Assembly: GCA_032718475.1 (NCBI GenBank)
Contig: JAUCBJ010000826.1
Location: 1 to 64,000 of the forward strand
Source of the DNA: Nemertoderma westbladi
Lineage: Eukaryota > Xenacoelomorpha > Nemertodermatida > Nemertodermatidae
Reading direction: 5' to 3'
Length of the DNA stretch: 64,000 nucleotides
Position 1 is the stretch's first letter. The number at the start of each line of letters is the position of its first letter. A program made the translations under genes and the position numbers. Shown here one piece after another: positions 33,770 through 46,354 of this stretch. The notes under the pieces are model-generated. The model was not told the DNA's origin, made no database searches, and saw only the letters and a program-made list of their open reading frames with translations.

Positions 33770-36700
33770 ATGGCTGACACAAAGCAAACTCTGTCAGATA
33801 GTCTCCTAGAAAGAACAGTCTGCGACTCCGACAGGAGCGCCGAACATTTGAGACCGAAGTCCAAGTCCCCTCCTACTGTAAGAAAGGTCATCCCTCCAGT
33901 AGTAGTATCAGACCCTAGGCTAGTAAAGCACCATAGGTCTATCATAGGCACTCGGGCTCAAGTCAAGCGGGACCAAGAGGCAGCTGTTAAACAGCAGCAA
34001 CACCCGAACCGAGAACTTATTTCTCAGTGGCCCGATAGCTCCAGTAGTTCAGATACTGTAGAGTTGACACCCGAGCGCGGAGCAAAGATGGCAGAAGCAG
34101 TTTATTCGGATCCACTTCTCATTCTTCCTGAAGCCATACTCACTAGGGTATTGATTGCGGTGGAGGAACATCAAATCGATTGGGCGAGAAGTAAGCGATC
34201 GACCAAGGACAGTTATGCGGGATACACAATGGAAGAACTGAAGTCTATTGTCGAGACGCAATGGAACTTCCCCAGACCCGGACTCCCGTTTAACTTATCG
34301 GAAGCTGCCTGGGAGGACTTATACAGGATGGGAGTGGTAAAGGACACTAGAGATCCAGCTGTGTGGAAGAGGTCGGCAGCAGGATATGTACAGGGATTCT
34401 TCAGCTCTTTGGAGCGATTAGAGGAACACCTGTTTCAACAACCCCAAGGACCGCAAGAGAAGGGAGAGCTGCTTTATCAAGTTCGAGAACGAATCTTACG
34501 AATCAGACTAATCCTTTCCGCCTTTGAGGAAGCCTCGAAGAGAAGCCAAGACACGTCGTTGCAAGTTGCCGTAAAGACTTGGTTCCAACGGGTGAGTCTT
34601 AAAGTCCAAGGAACGACACAATGGCAAATTTAGCTAACTGAGCGCGCGACCCACGGAGAATCAACAGACGCTACCTTTTCTCAGGTGGAAAGCGACGTTA
34701 CATCAGAGAAACCTCAGAAGAAGGACGCTATTGACATCTATCTGTCGGACTATCAACGATTTATAGGTGACAAAGAGTTAAGGAGACGGCTAGCTGGACT
34801 TCACCCTAATAGTGAGGGAGCCAAGTTTGTGTTAGACTCATTAGATGCGGAAATGTTAGCCGCGGACCAGGCTAAATTTGATGAAAGCATCCGCATCGCT
34901 AGGTTCCAAGAAGAGCAGCTAAAGAAAAAACAGATAGAAGACAGACAGGAAGCGGCAACGGCAGCGGTAGAGACTGAAAGAAAAGCAGCAGCGGCAGCAG
35001 TAGAAGCAGAAAGAAAAGCGGCAGCAGCAGCTGCAGAAGCAGAAAGAAAAGCTGCAGAAGCGGAAAGATAAGCGGCAGAGGCGGAAAGAGAAGCGACAGC
35101 AGTAGCTGCAGAAGTTGAAGGTAAGGCAGCAGTGGCAGTGGCGGAAACAAAACGGAGGGCATCTGAAGAGACAACCCAACTAGAGTTGGAAAATCTTCAA
35201 GAGAAGCAAGACTACTTAAATAAACAGAGAACAGCTAGTCAGATGCAGATGATAAGTCGATCTACTCCCAAGAGACAGGGATTTACATCATCTGATGAAG
35301 GCGATACAACAGATCCTGAAGGCGGAGGAAATAGATCTCGTTCCAGCTGACATAGAAGAACGCCGCACCGTCAGAAATTGCCTAATTTGCCCCCAGCTCG
35401 TGTGAAGGCAACTAGCTAGTGTAGACTTAGGTAGTACAGAACCCACAGACCAAATTATTAGAGTAGAAAGACTCCCTACTATAGTAGATGAGCCTGAAAT
35501 AATTAGGCCTGTTCTCGAAGCCACCCCCTCTGTGATAGAGACCTCTGTACTTCCAGAACCTAACTCTAAATTCCCTTTGCACAGTACTAAACTACCTGTG
35601 CCCAAGCCCCTGAATCTGTCCCAGTCCTGGACGCCGAGCGAGACATCAATGATTTGTCGCCCGTCGTCCCTCGTCTACCCGCTACTATGTTGGCGGCTCC
35701 CGCTTCGGCGGTAGAGTGGGTGGATGAGCGACGGCGGGGGATGGATCTCCTGCTCGGACAATTGGAGGAAAATCGATTACGTTCCTCCCAGCAGGTCCGA
35801 GAAATGGAAGGGACTGTTCAGCAGTTAAAGGGAACAGTAAGAGAGGGTAGGTTAGAGTTGCAAGAAGTGCAGCAGAGTATCGCTTTAGAATGCGATAAAT
35901 TGGTAACTATACAAAGGGGTATACCACCACCCCCTATAATAATGTGTCAACCTGTTAGGTCTGAAGTATTTCGTGCGCAAGGTGTGGAGCCTACACGCAT
36001 CTATACTGCTAGTGAAGTAGATATTCCTATAGTAAACCCTATTAAGGATAATTATAAACCTGTTGATAATGATATTCCATATAGACCTGATCATAATCCG
36101 ATAAATTTATATACCGATAACTCGATATTAAATAATACGATGGCCCAATAAAGTTTTACTAGTCAAATGGCTAGAACTGAAGCCCGTCAAGCAGTAAAGG
36201 TGGGAGAGATCGTCAAGTTCAATGGAGATGAGATGAAATGGTTACCTTTTAATGAATATTACAAAGATAACATACAGAACTCTGTACTATCTAACGGAAA
36301 GAAACTTAGATTCCTCATCGAGTGCTTGGAAGGACCTCCCAAGTTAATGGCGTTAAAGTTTATTAGACATCCAGATGGATTGAGACAAGTTTAGGATACA
36401 CTAAACATCAGGTATGGTAATAGGACTAACATAGCTAGGTATTTGTATGCGAAATTAGTAGCGCCCCGAAAGTTTCTTAGCAGCGGGATTATAGAATTTT
36501 CCGATGAGATTCAGGAGATCTGTAGACAACTAGATTGGTTAGGTAAGTCTCAAGAATACCAGAATTCTATGGTTGTAGGAGCCTTAGCATCAACTTTGCC
36601 AAAGGGTGGAGTAGGTACTCGCTGGGACAAAAAGGTTCTCTATATGATGGACCAGCAACAAAGAGAACCTACCATGGCTGATCTCATGTCATTCTTAGAT

Positions 36701-38824
36701 GGAGAGGTAAGATTACAGCTCCTAAAGCAGTCCCGAGAGAAGACACCGGAAAATAAGGTGAGTGAAAAACCCGTTTCTAGGAAAAAGGTAACACCAGTGT
36801 GTTATACAGATGACGGCGAAAGCCAGACCTCTCACGAGGAGAACAGCGGGAAAGACACCAAAAGATCTTATTATGTCAACAAAACACGTAAAGACGTAAG
36901 TAAATCTAAGTCTCGAACCAGTGACAGGAGAGAACAGAAGATAGAATATATAACCAGTGACAGGAGAGAACAGGTAACAACTCCTCCCACGTCTCCTAAG
37001 AGAATTCATGGAAGAAAGCCCGAGGAAAGAACAAGTGTGCACCACACAGCACAGGTTAAAGTAAGTAACATCAAGCCCAAATGTGTATTGTGCGACGGGC
37101 CACATCGCTTGAGTGGGTGTGATGAATTCCTGAAGAAATCCCTTAAGGATAGACGTGATGTCATGTGGGATAAGCTGTTGTGTTATAATTGTCTCAGACG
37201 AGGGTACCAACGGCGGACCTGTTACTCAGATGCTAGGTGTGCTAAGTGCTGCGCGAAACATCATATCTTGCTGCACACAGAATTTGAAAGAACCCGCACG
37301 AGTCAGGTAAGTGAGCCCGAACTACATGTCCAATTCAGTGATGTGAACGACACTGACCACAGCTCTGAGATGGAAGGATTCTACACCGACGAATTCTCCG
37401 ACGAAAACGAATCCTGTTATATGACAAATACCGCAGTGTATCGAGCGCTTACGTATGAGACTGAAACTGATAATGAAGTCCAATCGACTATTCCGGACAG
37501 ACAACCAACTTGGAAAGCGCCAACTTCCAACGTCAGAATCCGGGAATTCCCAGTGGTGCAGCTGAGATTCCACGGGAAAGGTAAGAGTTTTATTGTAAAC
37601 GCCCTCCTTGACTTCGGCAGCACAGGAACATTCATCGACAAAGAACTAGCCGAAGACATCTTTGCTGGACAACCCAAGTTTCGAACTAAGTTGAACCTTT
37701 CAGGAATTATGCAGGTTTGGAAATCCACAGTAGCTACAGACTACTATGTAGGAGCGTTGTCCACTCCCCAGGACGAACTAGGAGAACACAGTATAAGGTT
37801 AGTAAAAATGGTGGTGATAAAGAACTTTGCTACCAGCCAAGTGGAACCTTACAACTGGGATGAAGACGATTTTACCCAGCAGCATGATATCCCTAGAATC
37901 AACACCGACTACCCAGGAGTACAGATACTCATCGGCCAAAATGCGCATGAGGCGCTAGAGACATTATAAAAACGGCCTGCTCGACCGCAACCATTACAAA
38001 CATATGCGGGAAGAACGAGAGTAGGTTGGTACTTCACTGGACCTTCCCGTAGAACACTCATGGAAAGATTACCTAACGACCAAGTACATCAGGTGAGTGA
38101 ATGGGAAGAAGAAATCAGTGAGGGAGAGAACACAACTGAGGGAACACCATACTCCTCAGATAATGACGATTTTAACTCTAATGTAGATCAATGGAGACAT
38201 TGCCCTGGGACGATTAATCCAGCCGACATCGCTTCCAGAGGAGCAACTCCTCAATAACTGACAGATACTCCAGACTGGTTAGGTGGACCCGACTTCCTAA
38301 GTAAAGAAGAGGATGAATGGCCTCCTCATCTCACCACGGCTGAGATTAGACAAGCCAATGGAGCGGAGAAAGTCAAACCTAAAACCTGGACGAGTAAATC
38401 AAAGTTATTTAAACCCGTGATTGATCTGTCTGTACTACACATTTCAGGGGACGACGCTGTGGATCTAAACTCCCCCGCCACAAATAAATCTGTTGTGGAA
38501 ATCAGAGAAAGAGACTGGAAATCTGGAACACCAGACGTCTCGCAGGGGCTCTCACCTCTCCTGCAGAGAGCGATAAACCACTATAGCTCCTGGAATCGGC
38601 TTTGTAAGGCCGTCGTGTATTTGAAGCGATGTTTCCATCGTCACTATTCCAGGACGAAGAAGAAACCTGGAATTGTATTCGAAACACAACAACTCAATCG
38701 CCCAGTTGGTCGTTTATGTTTACTGGAAAGAGACAGAGAACTATCCGGAAACTATGGAAGGCAAGATACTCTTCCCACGACCACCTCCCTAATCCTACAA
38801 ACATCTAGGGACTCCCCAACGTAA
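33770..38824 (+). pseudogene. gag: gag-protease polyprotein of BEL/Pao copy 2 (broken)
   Basis: Same protein as in copy 1, with an intact start (MADTKQTLSDSLLERTVCDS). Seven premature stops fall in one preserved frame, ending at 34633, 35071, 35350, 36151, 36394, 37969 and 38257. A short shifted stretch lies between about 35350 and 35640. Domains: coiled coil with KAAAEAER-like repeats (34930-35150), Pao gag domain (36190-36540), zinc knuckles CVLCDGPHRLSGC and CYNCLRRGYQRRTC (a zinc histidine replaced by Tyr), third knuckle CAKCCAKHH, and protease LLDFGSTGTFID (catalytic Asp kept but the usual DSG serine changed to Phe). The deletion join to the RNase H end (WRHCPGTINPADIASRG) is the same as in copy 1. 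It cannot make active protein. Confidence 0.88.
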
Positions 38825-40554
38825 CAGCGTCTGGAGTGGGTGTGTGACTATATTATTTTATATTTGTTTTTATTATTTTTATATTTATGTATGTATTATT
38901 ATGTAATTTTATTATAATCGTTTTCTTTAATTTTATTTAGTAGAATGTTATTTTAGCGATTATTTAGTAGAATTAGTGCAATATATATTCGTGTTTATTA
39001 CTTAATTACTTATATTATATATTTAGTTCAACGACGAGAAATAATTCTTTTTCTCTTTCCTTACTGTCCGTATCATATTATAAATACGTGACTACAGTAA
39101 GATGAAATGTCCGTACTTATTAAAGTACAATAAATCTCCTACTATACTCAAGTATTATTGGTAAGTAGAGTATTAGGAATGCAAAGTTCAGATCCTCGTG
39201 TCTCGGCTAAACCAAGCTCTGGGTAGACCTTGGAAACGACTTGCCTCTTCTCACTGACATTGCTTCTTGCAATATTGCTCTCATACCGTATATTAAATAA
39301 TACATATAGTAGCGTGATGTCACTTTAACAGTAGTGTAAAACGCAAAATAAATCTGTTAAACCCTTTGACCATCTGTAATTCTAGTCGATTAAGATATCG
39401 CGGCACCCACCGATATACTTGAAAGACAAAATTCTAGAATCAGTGGTTAACGTCCCCAGACATGTTCTGGAATAAATCGGTGCCCATCTTAAATATTAAT
39501 TAGTTAATATTTATAAAAATCTATTAAAACAAATGTTATAATAGAGTAAATGCATACAAATAAACTCTAAGGAGTTTGTAAACCAAGAAAATCTATAAAT
39601 CAAAATCTGTTAAAATTTAGATCCTTTAAAAATTCTAGTCGATTAAGATATCGTAGCACTTACCGATACTCTTAAAAGGACTAATTTCCTAGAATCAAGG
39701 ATCTCAGTCCCCAGACATGTTCTGGAATAAAATTGTGTCTATTTTAATATTAAATAATAAAATTTACGGAAATAAATTTAAATTCATATCCTCTCATGAA
39801 TTTGATAAATTGTCATTTTATACAATTTATAACATTCCCAAAATTTCATTAATTAATGGATCATGGGAGCGGAGATTCACCCTATTAATTATATTAGTGT
39901 GAGAGAATCTCCAATATATAGTCAATAGCCGATAAAATTCATAAAATCATGTATAAAGGGGAATATTGACAATTAAAGAATTACTATTAAATAGCATCCC
40001 AGATCTGTATGCATGAGAATTACCCTAATTCTACTGCTAGCTTTCCATAATGTCACCATAGCAACAACCACGCTAGAATTAGAAGCGAGTTAAAAGAACA
40101 ATAGAAAGCTTGCCCCATTGAATAGCATACGAAATAAATAGCACACTGCTAGTATCCAATGATACATAATAATAACGTGGCATTCTGGAAGGCACTTGAC
40201 TAACGGACAAATGGCCCGAATGTGTACAATTTGTGACAGTTGTGTGGAATTTGTGCGTTTATAGGTGAATGTTACTACTAAAGTGTGTTTACAGTAGCGA
40301 GTCGCAGTTGTGAAAGTAGCCCTACCTCTGCAGTAAGAACCGGAAGTAAATCTAAGCCCTTGGGACGGACAGTGGAGTGACTCGCGCTGGTTGTTGTTGT
40401 CGTTGTGTAGCTACTACGTTGGCGATAGACACAGCGGCGACAGTAGATCAGCGCTGAGGAGCTTGCGCTGTCCGGGGGCGTTGAGGGGGAGGCAGCAACG
40501 ACCGCTAGCCTAAATTATAATTAATTATAATATCGATAAACTCATATAGCAGCT
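38825..40554 (+). other. Spacer between gag-protease and ORF2, copy 2
   Basis: Noncoding, about 1.7 kb, close to the copy 1 spacer. The duplicated structured block is at about 39376-39475 and 39634-39732. The possible splice acceptor GTGTTTACAG is kept near 40285. Confidence 0.7.
39376..39732 (+). repeat. Duplicated structured block, copy 2
   Basis: Equivalent of 24750-25083 in copy 1, with both repeats kept, including CCCAGACATGTTCTGGAATA at the end of each. The two elements differ at many bases around it, so keeping both repeats may mean something. Confidence 0.65.
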
Positions 40555-42257
40555 ATGACTGAGTTGATAGAAGATGATCTTGGTATCAGGGAGCGATATA
40601 CCTTACCATTGCAAGCGTTTGTTGATAGTTTAGTACGCAGCGACACTAGTCAACCCACTACGGAGGACGATGGCCGTTATATCGAGCCGCCAATGTCAAA
40701 GGAACAGCTCATGCGTGAATTGGACTATAGAAAATTCACCGCTCGCTATACGCATCGTAATAGTACGTATATGGACTTCTTAACTACTGGTCATCCTATC
40801 GATTTACACGATACGGACGATGTAGACACTGAAAGGGAAATGGTTCTGTGTAAATATCATACCCAGCGGAGTCGGAACGATAAACTGAGAATCGAACACG
40901 AAAATTCTATTCGAAACCAACTCGAAAGAGAAGACGTTGAAGAGCCGGATAAACGCAGTGACTTCAACGAATATCTGGAATTCTTTAGAGAAACATATCT
41001 CAATATAGCCAGTCAACAAAGTCTAGAAACTCGATATCCTCAAGGTATACATCATGACCCTATGATAGAACTCAAACGGCTCTATTTCACTATGATGTGT
41101 CTTACCGCCGATCGACCGCTACCTGTTGTCCCGGATAGCTTCGAACAGATGGAGGAATATTGTAAAACTGGAGAACGATCACCTGCGTTTCCCCTACAGG
41201 ACGTGCGTCTTTGGTATTATTGCGACGAATGCCCTAGACCCAACCAACAAATGGAAAGACATAAACCTCCGTGGAGACGTTGCGCTAAACACAGTTTTAC
41301 TCGCTATACTTATGGGAGTTTCGAGCGAAACTTGTTCGACGTATATCCTACGCTCGCTCAACTCAAACGATCCTTAAATAAACCGATGATCAGAGTTCCG
41401 GAATACTCGGTCAGACCTCCTCATTCCCTGGTGAGACCTCAGACTCTTGATCCTAATAGTATGACGGATCCTCCTGAACTATACTCATTGTTCAAAGATC
41501 TAGTGTTACCCGAACAGTTAGTCGGTGGCACTCCGGTTGTGGGCTCCCTAGATATTCGCCCATCCTACCTAGCCGGATTGGGACGCGGACATTTAATATC
41601 GCCGTTCAACCCGTATAATCGTCCCGGTTTAACCCCGATACAACCTGTCACCGAGGTGGAGGAGAGAGTTGTACGAAACGCGTTAGACACTATTCGACAA
41701 AAGATCGGAAAAGGAACCTACGATTGTTTAGAGAAACGTAAATTGCAGCAGCAAGTCCAAGCGGTAAACGAATTAGCTTTATCTCAGTTCGATCGGGAAA
41801 TCCAGAATCTCTAAGAAGATATCGAACTTGGACGACCCTACTCTCTGAAAGAGTTTTAGACGAATGCTTCCAACGACAAGCGGAGGAAAATCAGCTTGAG
41901 GAGAAGCATATCAATTTCGACAGAGCCCGAGAACGCAAGTCGGAAAGAACCATCAAACCGAGGAAATTTCTCACTACACACGGTCCACCTACCGCTCTCG
42001 TGCAAACGACCCGTCAGGGACCAGTAAGAGCTGCTGCCTTAAACGCGCTCTCAAGGTTGTTCGACCTCGTTCCACTGAGGTTGATACCGATCAACCGGGT
42101 ACCTCGACCGGCGGATACACCGACCGTAACCCTAAACCTTATGCACCCTTCACCTAGGAGTTATAGCCCTCCTAGTAAAGTGACTCGCCCCAAAGAGAAA
42201 AGGACTCTTGCTAGCCTCAAAACACTGCGTAAACGCCGTTCGCGTAAGAAGGACTAA
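40555..42257 (+). pseudogene. ORF2 of BEL/Pao copy 2, unknown protein (nearly intact)
   Basis: The best copy of the family's second gene, about 560 codons. The frame is open from MTELIEDDLGIRERYTLPLQ to 41814, where CAA has become TAA (copy 1 keeps CAA); a 2-base shift follows near 41845, after which a frame stays open to RKKD at 42257. N to C: acidic N-terminus; Arg- and Glu-rich charged region; DPMIELKRLYFTMMCLTADR (about residues 164-183); a Cys/His group YYCDECPRPNQQMERH with a later RRCAKH, possibly a metal site; a Pro-rich middle; a Gln/Glu coiled coil; and a basic tail suited to nucleic-acid binding or nuclear import. I recognise no family. Similarity to the minus-strand frame at 63231-63509 is clear. 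It occupies the place of an envelope gene but has no membrane segment. Confidence 0.75.
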
Positions 42258-42335
42258 CTGTTTAGAGTATTTTTATATTTTAGAAACTGTGATTTTTTAT
42301 ATTTTATAGAATTAAATCCCATTTTCTGGGAGCGG

Positions 42336-43551
42336 TGTAAAAGCTTTTGCGGATATAACCAGTCATTTTCTCTGCAATATACCGTGTATGTGTTTTAGCG
42401 GACATAACAAGCCATTTTCTCCGCAATGTACCGTGTGGGTGTTTTAGCGGACATAACAAGCCATTTTCTGCCGCAATGCGCCTAATACTCTAAAAGACTG
42501 GAACTCAGATGACGAAATCTGTCAGCTGATTTACTGTAAACGTGGCACATCTCTTTGTTCAGCTCGCTCGGCCAATCACAGCGATTTTCATTTTATCTTG
42601 TACAGAGGCCTACGGAAAACTGCGCAATGCATTACGGTTTTTGTTTACCTTTCTGAGCCTCAGAACATCGGCTTAGAAATTATTCTGTGCTTCTGTAGAA
42701 GTTTTAGACTTTGGCCAACATTAGACAGCTTTGATTATAAGAACGTAAATCTATTATCTGGCCCTACTGGATGCATTACTGGCCACCAACTGACTGATGG
42801 CTGAACAACTGCACTGTGCTGACTGAGCAACACTCGGCACCTACCGACATACTGACTTTCACCGCATTATTTTACTTCTGTTTACTGTCTGTTATTAATT
42901 GTTATATGTTGATGGATATGTTGTTACATTTGGAGAATACCGATAAATAATCATAAAACCCCCAATCTTCTTGATTACTGAAGGTAAGAGGGACCGGTTA
43001 CCTGTAGCAATTGCGACTTACATTATAGTGGTTTTTGTGTGAATTAAATGCTATTTCATAATCCCTACATGTGTCAGTTGCTATCCTCCTTATATATGAT
43101 CAAATTCAGTGACGGTCGGCAGGTCAGTGTGCAGCAGTGTGAAGTCGTGTGCAGTATTGTGACAGATAATAAAGCATCTCCTAAAGAATGCGCTATTTAC
43201 GAAACTCATTAGCCATCTAGTTGTGATTAGTATAAGTCATAACTCTGTTTTATACTTAAAGAAGCGCCACATCCTAAAGGAACTGTTAATATTTCCCCGA
43301 AAGTGAATAATATTGTCAGAGATTATATAGTAACGATCAATCGAATAATACAGTAGGTCTGCAACGCAATAAATTTCAAAGCACCCGAATCCAGTCTCCC
43401 TTAACTGTGGGTGAATGATCGCGCATAGACTGGCTTCGGCTAATGTTACTTCATGTGCACTAAATACTTGTTATAGGCTAAAGTCGATTTATAAACAAGA
43501 GGACACCTAAAATTGGCAGGTTAAACTGCTAAAGGTCTGAAAGCGCGAACA
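42336..43551 (+). repeat. 3' LTR of BEL/Pao copy 2
   Basis: Complete LTR of 1,216 bp after the purine tract CTGGGAGCGG (42326-42335). It begins TGTAAAAGC and ends GCGAACA, with GTTGG next. It is very similar to the 5' LTR, which lacks the short block near 43261. Confidence 0.92.
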
Positions 43552-43556
43552 GTTGG

Positions 43557-44028
43557 AATGTCAAAAATATCGTCATCCCTTCTCATCGTTAAAAAACTAG
43601 TAAATGGGAATTAATTCTTTAACAAACATATTATATATTATTATTATTATTATTTATTATTATTATTAAAAGTTACAGGAACAAGAACGTTGAGAACTTA
43701 TAGGGTCCCATAAATCACGATATGTAAGCGGAAATTAAACCTTAAAAATATAAGAATTATTCAAACATTTAAACAACACAATAAGGTAGAATGCAACATA
43801 CATTTAGCATTTACGGCATGTCTCCATAGTACAAAAAAATGGCGCAACGTAAATAAAGGTTTATATATCACCGTGGACTATCTAGATATAATAGATAAAA
43901 ATTAATGGCATAAAAGTAATCTATACGGTGTTAACAGAATACGATTATTGGCTATATAATGTACAACGCAGTGGTAGATAAATAATTAAAGTGGGATTGC
44001 ACCTATTATAACTATATAAACGTATTAT
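43557..44028. other. AT-rich flank with an ATT microsatellite
   Basis: Host flank between the LTR element and the LINE. An (ATT)n tract lies at about 43630-43670. No gene seen. Confidence 0.6.
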
Positions 44029-46010
44029 AAATAGGTCAGGTCAGGTCAGGTATCCTAGGGCATTGATCAAGAAAACTTGCCACCTCCATGCAGCATAAAG
44101 GAGGTGCCACCTGTGGCTCCATAGACCCTCTTACTAGGGCAAATATGGTCCTGTAACTAGGACCCCCTTGGTCCTGGATTAAGGACCCATATAATTGGCT
44201 GCAGGGGTATATGGCCTGGCCAGGCAGATGGTGATCTACCAATGGCTGGCCAGGAGTAGAGTGTTTTCATGTCCACTCTGAGTGCACTTCACTGCGACCT
44301 GCACCTGGCAGCAGGGGTACAGGGCATGACCCAGCAGATGAGCTGCACAGCCAATGGGGGTCATGTGCGCCTGAGTAGGTATGGGTGATGGGCCTCATAT
44401 CTGACTCCACTGCGACACCCACCCTGTGGAACGGCAAACCAGGGTGTAGTACTTGCCCCGAGAGCTGACTCGGCAAAAAAGCACCCTCCAACCCCCACTA
44501 TGAATTACATTAGTGATGCGGAGGTCCAGCCACTAGAGACCAGTGGAATTACAGGACACAATCGGTCTCACAGGCGTCAGTTATCTCCTGACCGGCTGTC
44601 TGTCTGGAGGGAGAGCTGCCAACAATTCTTTGAGTCTCTTTCCTGATGACCTTTCTGGCCCAAACCATGGGTCACCAGGGAGGCCAGATTGTGAGGGGGA
44701 GAGGGATTCTGGAGTTGGAGGCTACTCTCATGTTCCACCCCGACCAACAAAGCCATTTGTGAATTTGAGGCAAGTCACTAGACTAGCCTCATTTAACACC
44801 CAGCCTCATTTGAACACTCGGGTCCCCAATACGACAAGGTGAGCTGACTGCCTTGGCAGATAAGCTTTCTCTTAGCGCAGTGGGTGTTCAAGAGCACCGA
44901 ATGCAGACTGGACAGACTGATGAGGTTCTGAGTAAGGACATGGGGGGCGGTTGGCGACTCGCCCTCGCGTCAGCAGATGATAGTGGCAATGGTGGAATTG
45001 GTCTATTGATGAATCCAACTGCACATGCAGCATTGGACAATATAGACCAAATCTCTAACCGCATCATCCCTTGCCACTTCTCATGTTCAGGAAGACTGGC
45101 TAAGAAGTTTCCTAAGGTTGTTCTGATTGTGTGCTACTCTCCAACTAGTGTTGCCCCTGTAGAGGAGGTGGAAAATTTCTACCACAATCTACAAGCAGCT
45201 ACTGATGGAGTGGATCAGCATGCATTCTTAACATTCCTGGGAGACTTTAAAGCAAGTCGGCATCAATCACCTACATCGCCCTGGGTCTATAGCAAGAGTG
45301 TTAACCGAAATTCTGCCCATCTTCAGGATTTTATTTCTGGAAATGATTGTTTTCGGATGGAACCCAGTTCAAGAAGCGAACTGGAAAGCTATGGACTCAG
45401 TGGAAGTAGTGGTCACAAGTCCCAGATTGACCATATTCTGTTTCAGAATATGATAATATATATATATTAATATGATAACATAGCTCTATACAAGACTGTA
45501 ATGCATTTCCACTTCGACCCTTCTCCAGTGATCACCGCCTTATTGTGGCCAAGGTAAGAGTCTGCGTGCTAGCAGAACAACGAAATCTACCTTGCAGCGG
45601 CATGACTGGTCCTCTCTGTTGCAACAGCCAAGTGTGAGATCAAGCTTCACACTACAGCTGAGCAACAGGTATGAGGTTGTTGCCTCTGAGGCGGCAGATC
45701 ACTCCTAGGGCTATACTGCCTTCACAGAGGCAGTTAAGTTAGCAGCTGCAGAAACAGTTCCTGTATACCCTCGAAACAGGAAAAGGGCCCCCTGGACTGA
45801 CAACAAAATTCAGAAGTGCCGAAATTACCTCTATAAGGCGCAGAAAGAGTCCCGACTCAAACAGACTACAGCGTCCAAGAATGCAGTTAAGGCTGCATCT
45901 AGGCCCCTGAACAGGCAGTACTCTGTTAATCTACAGGAGCTAATAAACCAACAGGTTGATGCCATCAATGATGCTGACGACAGCAAGCAATCATCCCAGT
46001 CATGGAAATC
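44029..46010 (+). mobile_element. LINE 5' part with endonuclease, 3'-truncated
   Basis: Begins near a triple AGGTC repeat (44033-44050) and runs through an untranslated leader into an endonuclease frame and the linker before the RT. It stops at the poly-G run near 46017, so the RT is missing. Its linker matches the minus-strand relic at 9098-9420. The LINE fragments at 28256 and 61741 probably come from the same family and supply the RT, but they share no overlap with this copy that would prove it. Confidence 0.75.
44853..45470 (+). pseudogene. LINE endonuclease domain (truncated)
   Basis: 205 codons of an apurinic-type endonuclease of a non-LTR retrotransposon, which nicks target DNA. Landmarks: LSAVGVQEHRMQ (the catalytic-Glu region, normally Q-E-T/H), GNGGIGLLMNPTA, VVLIVCYSPT (the ICYAPT-like strand), HAFLTFLGDF (normally the G-D-F/L-N motif; here the Asn is replaced by Lys) and SQIDHIL at the end (the DHI/L motif). 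The first catalytic strand lies in the broken frame upstream (about 44760-44850, RLASFNTQ). A stop after IIYIY, caused by a TA-repeat insertion, breaks the frame, which continues in pieces to about 46010. Confidence 0.75.
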
Positions 46011-46350
46011 ATTAAGGGGGGGGGGGGGGTAGCACCCCCAAATTGAACCTCACATTTTTGTGTCTCTGGACCATAAAATTGGGTGAAAATTATTTTTTGT
46101 GCTACTAAACATCGTCTGGACTGTGTGAGAATAATCAAACCAAATATTTTTAAAATTGGCCCCAAAATGGCTCCGTGGCTTCCTCGAGTCGCTTCTGAAC
46201 AGGTGCTTCTCGTGGAGGGTTGTCAATATACAGGTTCGTCGTTCTTTCCTCCCGCTTGTAATCGCTACCCGCTGCCCCAGTACGGAATATTTCCCATTCC
46301 ATCGACCGTATCACTGGATGAGTCGCTGTCGTCAGGATAAGGTGGTTGGC
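46011..46350. other. Junction between LINE and minus-strand ORF
   Basis: A 13-base poly-G run at about 46016-46028 is followed by about 150 bases of unrecognised sequence (TAGCACCCCCAAATTGAACC onward). It marks the break where the LINE was cut off. Confidence 0.4.
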
Positions 46351-46354
46351 GGGT

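Larger units (their letters stand above)
30329..43556 (+). mobile_element. Non-autonomous BEL/Pao LTR element, copy 2
   Basis: LTRs at 30334-31531 and 42336-43551, starting TGTAAAAGC and ending GCGAACA. The flanks are ATTGG (30329-30333) and GTTGG (43552-43556), a 5-bp target duplication with one change. It lies only about 216 bp after copy 1, in the same orientation. It has the same gene order and the same RT/integrase deletion. It carries a SINE in its leader and many stop codons in gag. Its LTRs differ from those of copy 1 at many places, so the two copies are separate insertions, not a recent duplication. Confidence 0.9.

Noticed and set aside
33770-38824. Stop-codon readthrough or a changed genetic code to explain the in-frame stops in gag
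   Set aside because: Copy 1 has sense codons at these places and the host genes (rpL37, dehydrogenase, fibrinogen-related) use stops normally.
40555-42257. ORF2 as an envelope glycoprotein
   Set aside because: No signal peptide, no membrane helix, no cysteine-rich ectodomain; the tail is basic and the middle is charged.
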